From: Bacteroidales bacterium
Lineage (GTDB): Bacteria > Bacteroidota > Bacteroidia > Bacteroidales > UBA3663
NCBI GenBank assembly: GCA_017449065.1
Contig: JAFSKF010000018.1
Span: 1-64,000 of the forward strand
Direction of reading: 5' to 3'
Length of the DNA stretch: 64,000 nt
Within the stretch, counting starts at the first letter, position 1. The number at the start of each line of letters is the position of its first letter. Under the pieces are notes generated by a model. It had not been told where the DNA came from. It made no database searches and saw only the letters and a program-made list of their open reading frames with translations. Made by a program: the position numbers and the translations under genes. Positions 35,916 through 44,457 of the stretch are shown one piece after another.

Positions 35916-38900
35916 TTACTTCACCAGAATCTTCTTACCGTTCACAATATAGAGACCAGGAGCGCTGATGCTTTCCATGCGATTGCCCTTGAGATCGAAG
36001 ATCATCTTCGACTGGTTAGCTACCGGTTTCTCGGCTTCTACACTGCGGATGCCTGTAGAAACTAAGGTATTGATCAAAGTTTCAACATCCTTGGCAGAAC
36101 CCATCTTCTTGATGATAAAGTTGGTTTCTGCCGAACCGATCAGCGTGAAGTTCGGATTCGAAATGACTACGTCGTTGGCAGCCGCGAATGCAGCACGATA
36201 TTCGTCCTTCTTGGTTCCGTCGAACTTCTCACCGCTATTACCTAAGAAGTAAGATACGTTCGGATTTCTGCCGGCAATATCAAAATAAACGAGCTGTGAA
36301 CCATCTTCGAGGATGTACTGCTGGTTGCTATTGCCACGCAGCAACTGTTCGTTAACAACTGCCGTTTCGCTGAACGACTTAATGAGGGAAGTGAAGCCGA
36401 ATTTCATATCGTTGAAATTCTGGGTTGCCTCCAGGTTCGTCAGTTCGCAAGTGTAGAATACCACCTTATGATCCTGCATATAGATCTTATCGACCTGATT
36501 GCGGATATCGCCACGCTTGGCATTATCGGTGCCAGAAGTTACGGTGATAGAACCGTCCTCGTTACCCTCTACCTTACCGTTTGTGCGGCTGGAAGTCCAG
36601 TTAGAAGGCAAAGTCCAATAATCCACTTCTTCAAGAGCTGCATACTCTGCGAAGTCGGCATCCTCGTAGTAATAGAGTTCCAGCTCGGTCATGCTCAACG
36701 GATTTCCGTCGTTGTCGCCCTTGATGGCAATGTAAGTGTATTTCTTGCGATCCTTGTTGAACAATGATACACAACCGTCTTCCTTGGTTACGGTGCCAGA
36801 GAAAGCATTGTGCTGCCACAGAGCTCCACCATTAGGAACGTAAGCCGATTCAACATCGCTGGCAATAGCCAATTCTGTATCGGTGTAGAAGAGCACATTG
36901 GTCGAGTAGTCGTTACCACCCTTGTAGTAAACCTTCAGAGTAGCGAAGTCCTGAATAGCCTCTGGCAAGGTGATGACGTAATAGTTTCCGTGAGGAACTG
37001 CTGTTGCCAGATCTTCGTCATAGACAGCGGCAAGAGCAGCGGCATTGTCGGCAGTTACATCGGTACCATCTGCAGTCTTCATCGAAAGCAGGTTAGACAG
37101 ATACTTCACCTTCTGCTGTTCAACGACAGGAGCCTCATAGACAGGATTCTCCGGAAGTGTTGCAACGATAGCCGTCAGATCGGCTGCAGAAATGGTTTCT
37201 TCAGGAATAGCGTCGATAGAAGCATACGGACGGATCCAGTCGATTACCAGAGCATCCTTTGTAGATTTGAAGGCATTGTTCAAACCAATGTACTGAGCGC
37301 AATAGCCCACTTGTCCAACGGTGAAACCGCAATCGGTCAGACGCCAGTAATAAACATCACCCTTCTTACCGGCAAAGTTCGTCATATTCAGGTTCGGTTC
37401 TACAGCATCCTTCTTGATGAAGAAAGTAGCACCGAAAGCCGAAAGATCGACATTCTCGGAAGTGCCAGCCATCTTGATAGCGATGTATGGGCAGTAAATC
37501 GGGTTGACAATAATCAGATTGCTTGAATCACGGATCTGATCGATTGGATCCGGAGCTGCCTTGTTGATATATTTACCGTATTCACGGCAAAGACCGATAC
37601 CGTTGTTGGCACTTGTCAGCTGGGAGTTCTCATCAATCTCGGGAATCAATGGAGTCTGTTTTAGAGTATCGGTACGTGCCCAATAAGGATTATTGATGGA
37701 CGATACCATGTAGCCGGAACCGTTAACAGTCTCCTGAGCCAGACGGGTATAGGAGCGCCACTTGTTGAAACGCCAGCCGTCAATCAGCACGCCTGCGTTC
37801 TGTCCGAGCACATCGCCATAAACAGAAGTCACCTCTACGGCTGCGTCGTTGAAATCCCATCCCTTGAAGTTTACGGCAGCCTCTTCAGCGGTCTTCTGAT
37901 AGTCAGAAGCTGTCAGCTGGAAGGTATAGGCAATAATCTCCGTATAATCCTCGTATTTGGGGAACTCACCGGTATAAGCCAACTTGCCTTCCTCATTGAT
38001 ATAATAGAAGTAATCGCCGGCCTTCATATCGTAGATAGCATTCTCACCGTCGCTATAACGCTGGGTGAACACCAATTCAGCAGGATTGCTGGCAGTTACC
38101 TGGCTGGCATCGACAAACACCAGATCGGCACCGGTTTGAATCAGCACACCTTCAGCAGTAGAAAGTTGGTATGCCTGCTGTCCGTTCACCATAGCGCCCT
38201 TGTTTACCGAGAACGACAAAGCGTCAGCAGGATCGCAGGTAACGAGCGCACGACCCGTATAATTGCCGACTGTAGTGGTTTCGGTAGCCAACTTCAAGCC
38301 ATACAAACCGTCTGGGGTTGACAATGAGCAATAGAACTCATTCTCGCCCAACTGATAAGTGATGGCCGACATAAAGGAAGTTGTGGCAACAGTCAGCGAA
38401 GAAATCTGCTCTTTCAGCACAGTTTCGTCGGTGGTATTGTTGTCTAACTTTGCCTGAGCTGCAGCAATCTCAGCCTTCAATGCAGCAACAGCATCGGCAT
38501 CGCTCTGCGCAAACTCATCGGCAAAAGCCTGAGCCTCAGCAATGGCGCGATCCAAATCGAGTTGTGCATCAGAATAGGTATTTGTTTTCAGCTGTACGCC
38601 ATAAATCTCCACCTCTGAAAGATAGAAATAGTTCGACCAGTCATAGACAATCACATAACGATATTTGTTGTGCGATCCGGTCGGGAAAGTAGCAGCATAC
38701 GAACCAGGCTCATTCTCACTCGGATTAACGGAACCTGTCATCCACTTGTTCGAGAAGACAGCATCGGCAAATTTCTGCTTCGAACCGTTCGTGCGGAGGA
38801 GATCGGTTACAATGCCGTTAAGTCCGTTGTAGTTCTCAGCCACCAGATCTTTATCTGCATAAGTTTCGCCGGAGCAATCGCCATACAGGCCCACGAAAAC

Positions 38901-39332
38901 GGTTCCCTGCTGGTGACGCTGATAGTATCCGTCGTTGTAAAGCACAATCTTCGTGAAGTCGATACCTTTCTCACCGAAGTCAAACACCAAGAAGCCTTGG
39001 TTAGCACCGACGAAGTTGGTGCGATCGTAATCACCGACTTGCTCACTGCCCACACCTCGGCAATCCACGAACTCGCCATCGGTAGCGTATGGCAGACGTG
39101 CGTAAGGAGCATGAATGGAATCGGTTTCTCCGTCAGCACATTTACCGACTACCAAGTCTTCGGCAGCCTGCCATTTTCCGGCTCTGGTGTAGTAAACCTT
39201 GCAGACCTCACTATTGCTCAAGTCCAGTTTGTACTTTCCCAATGCATCGGCAGCTTGGGTGTCTTGAGACGACATTGCGGCAACCAAGCCTAACGCTATA
39301 GCAGCCATGTTTGTTAATGTAATACTCTTCAT
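35916..39332 (-). CDS. Large modular surface protein: discoidin-like domains, FIVAR-like helix, unnamed domain, sorting-like tail
   Basis: The 1138-residue protein starts with a signal peptide. Its first domain (about residues 30-250) ends FYLSEVEIYGV, which is typical of F5/8C discoidin folds. A helical segment with heptad-like Ala/Asp/Glu (about 255-325) resembles FIVAR. A middle region and a second discoidin-like domain (about 780-900, ending SMTELELYYYED) follow. Residues 903-1085 are the domain shared with the 700-residue protein at 9663-11765, for example SGTDNAKRGDI, AVVNEQ and NFTLIGSAETNF. The last residues MIFDLKGNRMESISAPGLYIVNGKKILVK are the short sorting-like tail. No catalytic residues were recognised; glycan binding at the surface is likely but inferred. 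Confidence 0.75.
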   Translation of the reverse strand: MKSITLTNMAAIALGLVAAMSSQDTQAADALGKYKLDLSNSEVCKVYYTRAGKWQAAEDLVVGKCADGETDSIHAPYARLPYATDGEFVDCRGVGSEQVGDYDRTNFVGANQGFLVFDFGEKGIDFTKIVLYNDGYYQRHQQGTVFVGLYGDCSGETYADKDLVAENYNGLNGIVTDLLRTNGSKQKFADAVFSNKWMTGSVNPSENEPGSYAATFPTGSHNKYRYVIVYDWSNYFYLSEVEIYGVQLKTNTYSDAQLDLDRAIAEAQAFADEFAQSDADAVAALKAEIAAAQAKLDNNTTDETVLKEQISSLTVATTSFMSAITYQLGENEFYCSLSTPDGLYGLKLATETTTVGNYTGRALVTCDPADALSFSVNKGAMVNGQQAYQLSTAEGVLIQTGADLVFVDASQVTASNPAELVFTQRYSDGENAIYDMKAGDYFYYINEEGKLAYTGEFPKYEDYTEIIAYTFQLTASDYQKTAEEAAVNFKGWDFNDAAVEVTSVYGDVLGQNAGVLIDGWRFNKWRSYTRLAQETVNGSGYMVSSINNPYWARTDTLKQTPLIPEIDENSQLTSANNGIGLCREYGKYINKAAPDPIDQIRDSSNLIIVNPIYCPYIAIKMAGTSENVDLSAFGATFFIKKDAVEPNLNMTNFAGKKGDVYYWRLTDCGFTVGQVGYCAQYIGLNNAFKSTKDALVIDWIRPYASIDAIPEETISAADLTAIVATLPENPVYEAPVVEQQKVKYLSNLLSMKTADGTDVTADNAAALAAVYDEDLATAVPHGNYYVITLPEAIQDFATLKVYYKGGNDYSTNVLFYTDTELAIASDVESAYVPNGGALWQHNAFSGTVTKEDGCVSLFNKDRKKYTYIAIKGDNDGNPLSMTELELYYYEDADFAEYAALEEVDYWTLPSNWTSSRTNGKVEGNEDGSITVTSGTDNAKRGDIRNQVDKIYMQDHKVVFYTCELTNLEATQNFNDMKFGFTSLIKSFSETAVVNEQLLRGNSNQQYILEDGSQLVYFDIAGRNPNVSYFLGNSGEKFDGTKKDEYRAAFAAANDVVISNPNFTLIGSAETNFIIKKMGSAKDVETLINTLVSTGIRSVEAEKPVANQSKMIFDLKGNRMESISAPGLYIVNGKKILVK

Positions 39333-39373
39333 AATAGTAAAAATTTAAGAGGGTTACTTAATGATTATGAATA

Positions 39374-42106
39374 TTAGAAATAAAGTCTGATTTTACGTCC
39401 GACGATATACATCCCTTTGCCAGGTTTTTCAACCCGCAGGCCCTGTAAGTTATAGCAGGTTTCTTCATCGGATGAGGGAGTATGGATCTCTTCCAAGGCG
39501 GTCGGATCCGGATCGCTCAGCGTCAATCGTGTCAAGTACTCTGCCTTGGTGGCAATTCCGTTTGCCCAATAATCGATACCGTTATTGTGGTCGTTCAACA
39601 AGGTGAAAGTATTGGTCTGACCGGGAACGATATGGCCGGACACGTCCCAAGGTTTATCGTAGTCGGAGTTGACGTTAATCGTTTCTCCATCCGGACACAC
39701 CAGACGGAGGTTGGTGCGATTGTAGTTGTGCGCTTTATACGGATGTGTATAGATAGCCTTCTTATAAATGGCATCCGACAACGGAACATCCACCGAAAAG
39801 ACATCCGGATGGTTGGCTCTGGCGTATGCGCTGCCCGCTCCAGCGGTTGTAGTAGCGATGGTTGCCAGATAGGTAACACCGTCTTCCGGATGTGCCAAAC
39901 CCGTCACCTGCACATTATTGGCAGGCATGGTAAAAACAACGCCTCCATCCGTAGCAGGAATCTGAGTTACGGCAGCATCGGTAGCCGGGTCATACACAAG
40001 GATAGAGCCTGCAACCAGATTTGACTCGGGTCTTACCGATACCAACTGCCCTGCCAGCGCTTTACCGATGCCAGAAACACCGTCGGTATATTCGATAGTA
40101 TAGGCGGTCGCAGAGGTGGTTAATTCCAAGGTGCTCAACTTCAGGTCGGCATCTTCGCCGTTGACAATCATCCGGAACACATGACAACCGGCTTCCAGAG
40201 AAATATCGGAGATGCTTTCCGTTACATATTCTCCGTTTGTATTTTGCGTAAAGATGTCGCCTTTCTCCTCGCCATCGACCATCAGGCTGATCATGGGCGA
40301 GTTTTCTCCGGCAGCATAGCGCACATTCAAGGAATAGGTACCTGCAACGGGAACGATATAGGTATAGTTCCACCACTCTTCGTTGCCTACATTCGCAATC
40401 ACATAATTGTCGTCGCCTTCTTCAATATCGACCTGCTCATCAGTACGATAAACTTTGGCATAGTCGGAAGTGGTATCGTAGTAAGTACGTCCGTTGCCAA
40501 GGGCTGTGAAATAATCGAAATCGACGAAATGGACGGTTTCAAATACACTATGTGCTCCCATCACACGGGCTCCTGACTGATAGCTTACTGGATCGCCGGT
40601 CATATAGGCATTGCGAAACTTGCTCAACGTACCCCAGCCGCACCACTCATAGTAGTGTCCGGAATCTTTACCCCAGTTCTCGTAGCCGTATTTCTTCAAC
40701 AGGTAGTTGCGGTCTTTGGAAAGCCAGGACAGATTGGCATTGTCCATGCCCATACGTACCTTATAGTGTGCGTACGCCATTTCACGGCATCCGCTTGATC
40801 CGAGCACATCGCCGGCATCGGCAGTCGTAAGATCCTTATAGAACCAACGGCCGCTACGGCTCCAAGTTTGATAGAAGACATTCGGGTCCTCGGGTTCCAC
40901 GTTGTTAACCAGATCTTCATCGGTCGGAACCCACGACTCCGATGGCTTTGTGCCCGTAACGGAATAGGAAGTGGGAACCCACTGAGCGTTCCAGTTCTTG
41001 TCGTTGCAATAATTGGAATAATCGCTCACTGCCGTCAGGTTAACGCGGGTCGAATACTCGATACCCTTCAATATACGGTTGTCGTAAGCGCCATACAGGT
41101 CCTCGCCCTGATTCCAGCATTGTTCCGCCAGATTGACATACATCATGATGCCGCACTGCGTGTGACCCTGATCTCTGCAGGACTCCTGACATTGACCGTT
41201 TTTAAATATATAATGTGTCAGCTGTTCGTCGTATCCATAATTAGCTTGCGTCTGATAGTCCTGCGTGGTGCTTGCCGTAATGATACATTGCTCGACCGAT
41301 GAGAAGTTGGCACCATGATAGCGCGGGCCTGGCACATAAGGCAGATCATTATATTGCTCGAAATGCTTCTCCGGCGTTCCGTTCAGATACTGGAAGGCAC
41401 GGTCGAAAATGGTGTCATTATCCAAATAAACACCCATTGCCAGCAAAGCTCTTGCTGCAAACATACCCTGATTGCCGAAACGGCCTGCATCGAAGTTGAA
41501 GCAGTTCCAATAGAAAGTGATTCCGTTGGCGGAATCATCGATACTGGCATATTTATCGTACAGATTTTCGCTGGTGGTATAACCCGGATAGACCAGCATA
41601 TCCTTAAAACGCTGTTGATCGGCGGCGCTCCATCCCGGATAGTCACGCATCAGTTCTGCTGCCTCAATCAGAAGATTGATCTTGCCGCCATCCAACGGGC
41701 CGGTACCTCTTGCAGAAACATTGGTATAATTGGAATTGGCATTCAGATATTTGACTGCCCGATCGCCATAGGCCTTATCTCCGGTAATCCGATACAAAAG
41801 CGCCAAATCGTGCGCCTTACGTCCGTCAATACCGATGGTTCCGTTGTGTGCTCCTTCCTTAATCTGGGTTCCTCGGTCGCTGACACTTCCCGACGTTGAT
41901 GAATAACTGCTGGACTTCAATGCAACGAAGGTGCTGTAAAAAGGCTCGTGTTTGGCATCTACCATCGCCTTCATGCGATCGATGTCCGCCTGTGTATAGC
42001 TAATGCCAGGATGCACAAATGTACGTCCCGACAAATGGATGGACAACACCATCAGTACGACAACTGTGATATTCTTGCGTATGCTGTTTATTGAGATTTT
42101 TTTCAT
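39374..42106 (-). CDS. Secreted alginate-lyase-domain protein with carbohydrate-binding module and sorting-like tail
   Basis: The 910-residue protein begins with a signal peptide. Residues about 35-450 form an all-helical alpha/alpha toroid with segments such as HPGISYTQADIDRMKAMVD and CRDQGHTQCGIMMYVNLAEQCWNQG, which matches the Alginate_lyase (pfam05426-type) domain seen in PL5/PL38-like and related enzymes. Around residues 555-680 a CBM6/35-like beta-sandwich occurs (AGTYSLNVRYAAG, LEAGCHVFRMIVNG). A further beta domain follows and the tail CYNLQGLRVEKPGKGMYIVGRKIRLYF ends the protein. It is the first structural gene after the sigma factor (20 bp gap). Lyase activity on a uronic-acid polymer is likely; the polymer is not known. 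Confidence 0.75.
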   Translation of the reverse strand: MKKISINSIRKNITVVVLMVLSIHLSGRTFVHPGISYTQADIDRMKAMVDAKHEPFYSTFVALKSSSYSSTSGSVSDRGTQIKEGAHNGTIGIDGRKAHDLALLYRITGDKAYGDRAVKYLNANSNYTNVSARGTGPLDGGKINLLIEAAELMRDYPGWSAADQQRFKDMLVYPGYTTSENLYDKYASIDDSANGITFYWNCFNFDAGRFGNQGMFAARALLAMGVYLDNDTIFDRAFQYLNGTPEKHFEQYNDLPYVPGPRYHGANFSSVEQCIITASTTQDYQTQANYGYDEQLTHYIFKNGQCQESCRDQGHTQCGIMMYVNLAEQCWNQGEDLYGAYDNRILKGIEYSTRVNLTAVSDYSNYCNDKNWNAQWVPTSYSVTGTKPSESWVPTDEDLVNNVEPEDPNVFYQTWSRSGRWFYKDLTTADAGDVLGSSGCREMAYAHYKVRMGMDNANLSWLSKDRNYLLKKYGYENWGKDSGHYYEWCGWGTLSKFRNAYMTGDPVSYQSGARVMGAHSVFETVHFVDFDYFTALGNGRTYYDTTSDYAKVYRTDEQVDIEEGDDNYVIANVGNEEWWNYTYIVPVAGTYSLNVRYAAGENSPMISLMVDGEEKGDIFTQNTNGEYVTESISDISLEAGCHVFRMIVNGEDADLKLSTLELTTSATAYTIEYTDGVSGIGKALAGQLVSVRPESNLVAGSILVYDPATDAAVTQIPATDGGVVFTMPANNVQVTGLAHPEDGVTYLATIATTTAGAGSAYARANHPDVFSVDVPLSDAIYKKAIYTHPYKAHNYNRTNLRLVCPDGETINVNSDYDKPWDVSGHIVPGQTNTFTLLNDHNNGIDYWANGIATKAEYLTRLTLSDPDPTALEEIHTPSSDEETCYNLQGLRVEKPGKGMYIVGRKIRLYF

Positions 42107-42126
42107 GACAGTCTGTTTTTAGGTTA

Positions 42127-42663
42127 TCATCCGATACATTCTCTGATATAAGCGCGTATTTCCTTACGGCTGATGGCAAGATGATTCTCCACGGTGCGGG
42201 TGGAAAGCTGCAAGTCCTGAGCGATTTCAGGTACGCTCTTTTCCTCGAAGCGGACCATTTCGTAGATTTTCTGACGTTGTGGAGGCAACAACTTCATTCT
42301 TGCACGTTCTTTCTCTGCAATATCCTGTGCAGAAATACTGCTTTCCTCGTGTGTCGAGCTGACCGGGGTCGATTCGATGAAATACTCTTCCATCTCCTGA
42401 CGACGATAATAACGACGCAGGTAATCGGTGACGATGTTGCGCGAGATCGTATAAACCATATTACGCATGGTCTCACGGCGAATCAGCTGGCCGCATTCCA
42501 TCAGGCGCAAGAAAACATCCTGAGTCAGATCCTGGGCAAGTATCGCATCACCTAATTTATAAGTAATGTACTTGCGTACGTCTTCGCGATAGAGATTGTA
42601 GCACTCTTCTACGATCTGGTTCATCGATTGAGAGGTTAGGATTGAAGTAAGGTTGTTGTCCAT
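42127..42663 (-). CDS. ECF-type RNA polymerase sigma factor, Bacteroidetes PUL class
   Basis: From the ATG at 42663 the protein is 178 residues (MDNNLTSILTSQ...). An upstream ATG would lie inside the promoter at 42694-42724, so I rejected it. Region 2 shows DLTQDVFLRLMECGQ and NIVTDYLRRYYRRQ; region 4 shows LPPQRQKIYEMVRFEEKSVPEIAQDLQLSTRTVENHLAISRKEI, a typical helix-turn-helix. No anti-sigma factor (FecR) gene lies nearby and neither SusC has an STN domain. It heads the minus-strand PUL operon and probably directs or self-amplifies transcription of these genes. Confidence 0.9.
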   Translation of the reverse strand: MDNNLTSILTSQSMNQIVEECYNLYREDVRKYITYKLGDAILAQDLTQDVFLRLMECGQLIRRETMRNMVYTISRNIVTDYLRRYYRRQEMEEYFIESTPVSSTHEESSISAQDIAEKERARMKLLPPQRQKIYEMVRFEEKSVPEIAQDLQLSTRTVENHLAISRKEIRAYIRECIG

Positions 42664-42693
42664 AGTGATATGATGTTCATTTGTTTTCCGCTG

Positions 42694-42724
42694 CAAAGGT
42701 AGGCAGTTTTTTATATTCTGCAAA
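42694..42724 (-). promoter_or_regulatory. Bacteroidetes-type promoter for the sigma factor and PUL operon
   Basis: On the minus strand TTTG (42724-42721), a 19-bp spacer and TACCTTTG (42701-42694) match the housekeeping consensus exactly. The start site should be near 42687, giving a short leader before the ATG at 42663. The rest of 42725-42984, between the divergent genes, shows no clear promoter for the plus-strand gene. Confidence 0.78.
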
Positions 42725-42984
42725 ATGTTTTTACCTCAATTGGGTCGCATTTAATGGAAGAAGACACAGTCCTTCAAATCCCATTTATTTGATTTTGTAA
42801 ATCAACACTTTAAGCAATTGAGACTTTGATAAAATTAAGAAATTGAGACGCCAACGCTACGTTTTTCCAACTTCAGCGAAGAAAAAAGACTGACAATAAC
42901 TTGAAAGAAACAACGGAACCGATTAAGCAAAACAGGAGTTCCATTCGTATAATTTATCGAATCATAAAATATAATAATGTAAGT

Positions 42985-44457
42985 ATGAAAAAATTCTTTG
43001 GGGGACTTCTGATGTTCCTGTTCGCCTGGACTACCGGTTCTGCACAAACAGCAGTCAATCAGCTTTTCGTTTATCCTGCTCCGGAAGGCGCACCGCTTAA
43101 GCACGATTACGAAGTGTTCGTCCAGTCGGGAAGTAACCAAGAGTGGACACAGACAGACACATATATGGCCAAAGTAAATGCATCCGTCGGCAATAAAAAA
43201 CACAAAGTTTGCGAAATCTCCTATTGCGTATTCGATTTTTATGGTGGCGTTCAGATCAGGATTGTCAATAAAAAACGGAAATTCTCTTCCGTACGCATCC
43301 GTCCGCAGTCCCAAGGTATCGCTGCCGACGTGCTGAACGATTCCACCATCCAGTTCCAGCTCTCCCGTCCGGAAAACCTCAGCGTAGAGTTTGACGGGAA
43401 CATCACCGACAACCTGCTGGTATTCTCGTCCGAACCACCCGTAAGCAAAGACGTTGCCAAACGGGAAGCCAAACGAAGCAAACGGGCTTTCAAATACTAT
43501 GCTCCGGGATTCTACAACCTGCCGGACACAATTCATGTTCCTTCTAACACAACGATCTATCTGGCTCCCGGCAGTTACTTTACAGGCACATTCGCCATCG
43601 ACGATGCCGAAAACGTCAGCATTTTGGGACGTGGCATAGCACGTCCTGAGCGAGGCTATGAAGGCTGTCATGTATTCCGCGCAAAGCATGTGGAAATAGA
43701 CGGTCTCATCGTAAACACCTGCCCGATCGGTAATTCCGAGAATGTCTCTCTTCACGACATACGTAGCATTTCTCACCCGGGTTGGGGCGACGGTCTGAAT
43801 GTATTTGCTTCGACAAACATTTCCTACGACCGCATTTTCTGCCGTAACTCCGATGATTGCACGACAGCCTATGCTACCCGAAAAGGCTTCAGCGGGAATG
43901 TCCGGAACATACACATGCAAAACGCGGTGCTTTGGGCAGACGTTGCTCATCCTATCTTCATCGGTCTGCATGGGAATCCGGCGGTGGGAGACACCATCGA
44001 ACATCTGGTGTATGAGAACATAGATATCCTGGGACAATCAGAGCCACAAATCGATTACCAAGGCTGCATGGCTATCAATTGTGGAGACGACAATCTGGTG
44101 CGTGACGTGCTTTTCAATAATATTCGCATCGAAGATATCGAAGAAGGCTGCCTAACACAAATCAAGGTCGGTTGGAACCAGAAATACTGCACGGCTCCGG
44201 GACGAGGCGTCGAGAATATTACCTTCCGAAACATCTGTTATCAAGGCAGGACACCGAACCTGTCGGTTATAAGCGGCTACAATGAAGAACGCAAAGTGCA
44301 ACATATCACCTTCGAAGGATTAACCATCGGAGGAAAAGCCATTCACGACAAAATGGAAGGAAAACCCGGTTGGTATGCAACATCCGACTATGTGCCCATG
44401 TTCGTGGGCAATCACGTCAAGGATTTGCAATTGAAGGACATCACTGCTCCTCAGTGA
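42985..44457 (+). CDS. Beta-helix glycosidase-like protein (GH28/GH49-related)
   Basis: The ATG at 42985 gives 490 residues with a good signal peptide (MKKFFGGLLMFLFAWTTGSAQ); the frame continues upstream without a likely start. An N-terminal beta-sandwich (about residues 25-160) precedes a right-handed parallel beta-helix. The active-site region WGDGLNVFASTNISYDRIFCRNSDDC parallels the GH28 pattern NTDG...GDD, so the three carboxylates are probably kept. The GHG and RIK motifs of classical polygalacturonases are not apparent; QIKVGWN occurs where a RIK-like segment would be. The N-terminal domain recalls GH49 dextranases. Its 3' end overlaps the regulator gene by 17 bp in convergent orientation. 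Family level is a best estimate. Confidence 0.72.
   Translation: MKKFFGGLLMFLFAWTTGSAQTAVNQLFVYPAPEGAPLKHDYEVFVQSGSNQEWTQTDTYMAKVNASVGNKKHKVCEISYCVFDFYGGVQIRIVNKKRKFSSVRIRPQSQGIAADVLNDSTIQFQLSRPENLSVEFDGNITDNLLVFSSEPPVSKDVAKREAKRSKRAFKYYAPGFYNLPDTIHVPSNTTIYLAPGSYFTGTFAIDDAENVSILGRGIARPERGYEGCHVFRAKHVEIDGLIVNTCPIGNSENVSLHDIRSISHPGWGDGLNVFASTNISYDRIFCRNSDDCTTAYATRKGFSGNVRNIHMQNAVLWADVAHPIFIGLHGNPAVGDTIEHLVYENIDILGQSEPQIDYQGCMAINCGDDNLVRDVLFNNIRIEDIEEGCLTQIKVGWNQKYCTAPGRGVENITFRNICYQGRTPNLSVISGYNEERKVQHITFEGLTIGGKAIHDKMEGKPGWYATSDYVPMFVGNHVKDLQLKDITAPQ

Noticed and set aside
42835-44037. 400-codon minus-strand frame
   Set aside because: It is antisense to the GH28/GH49-like gene, which has a signal peptide and conserved active-site residues.
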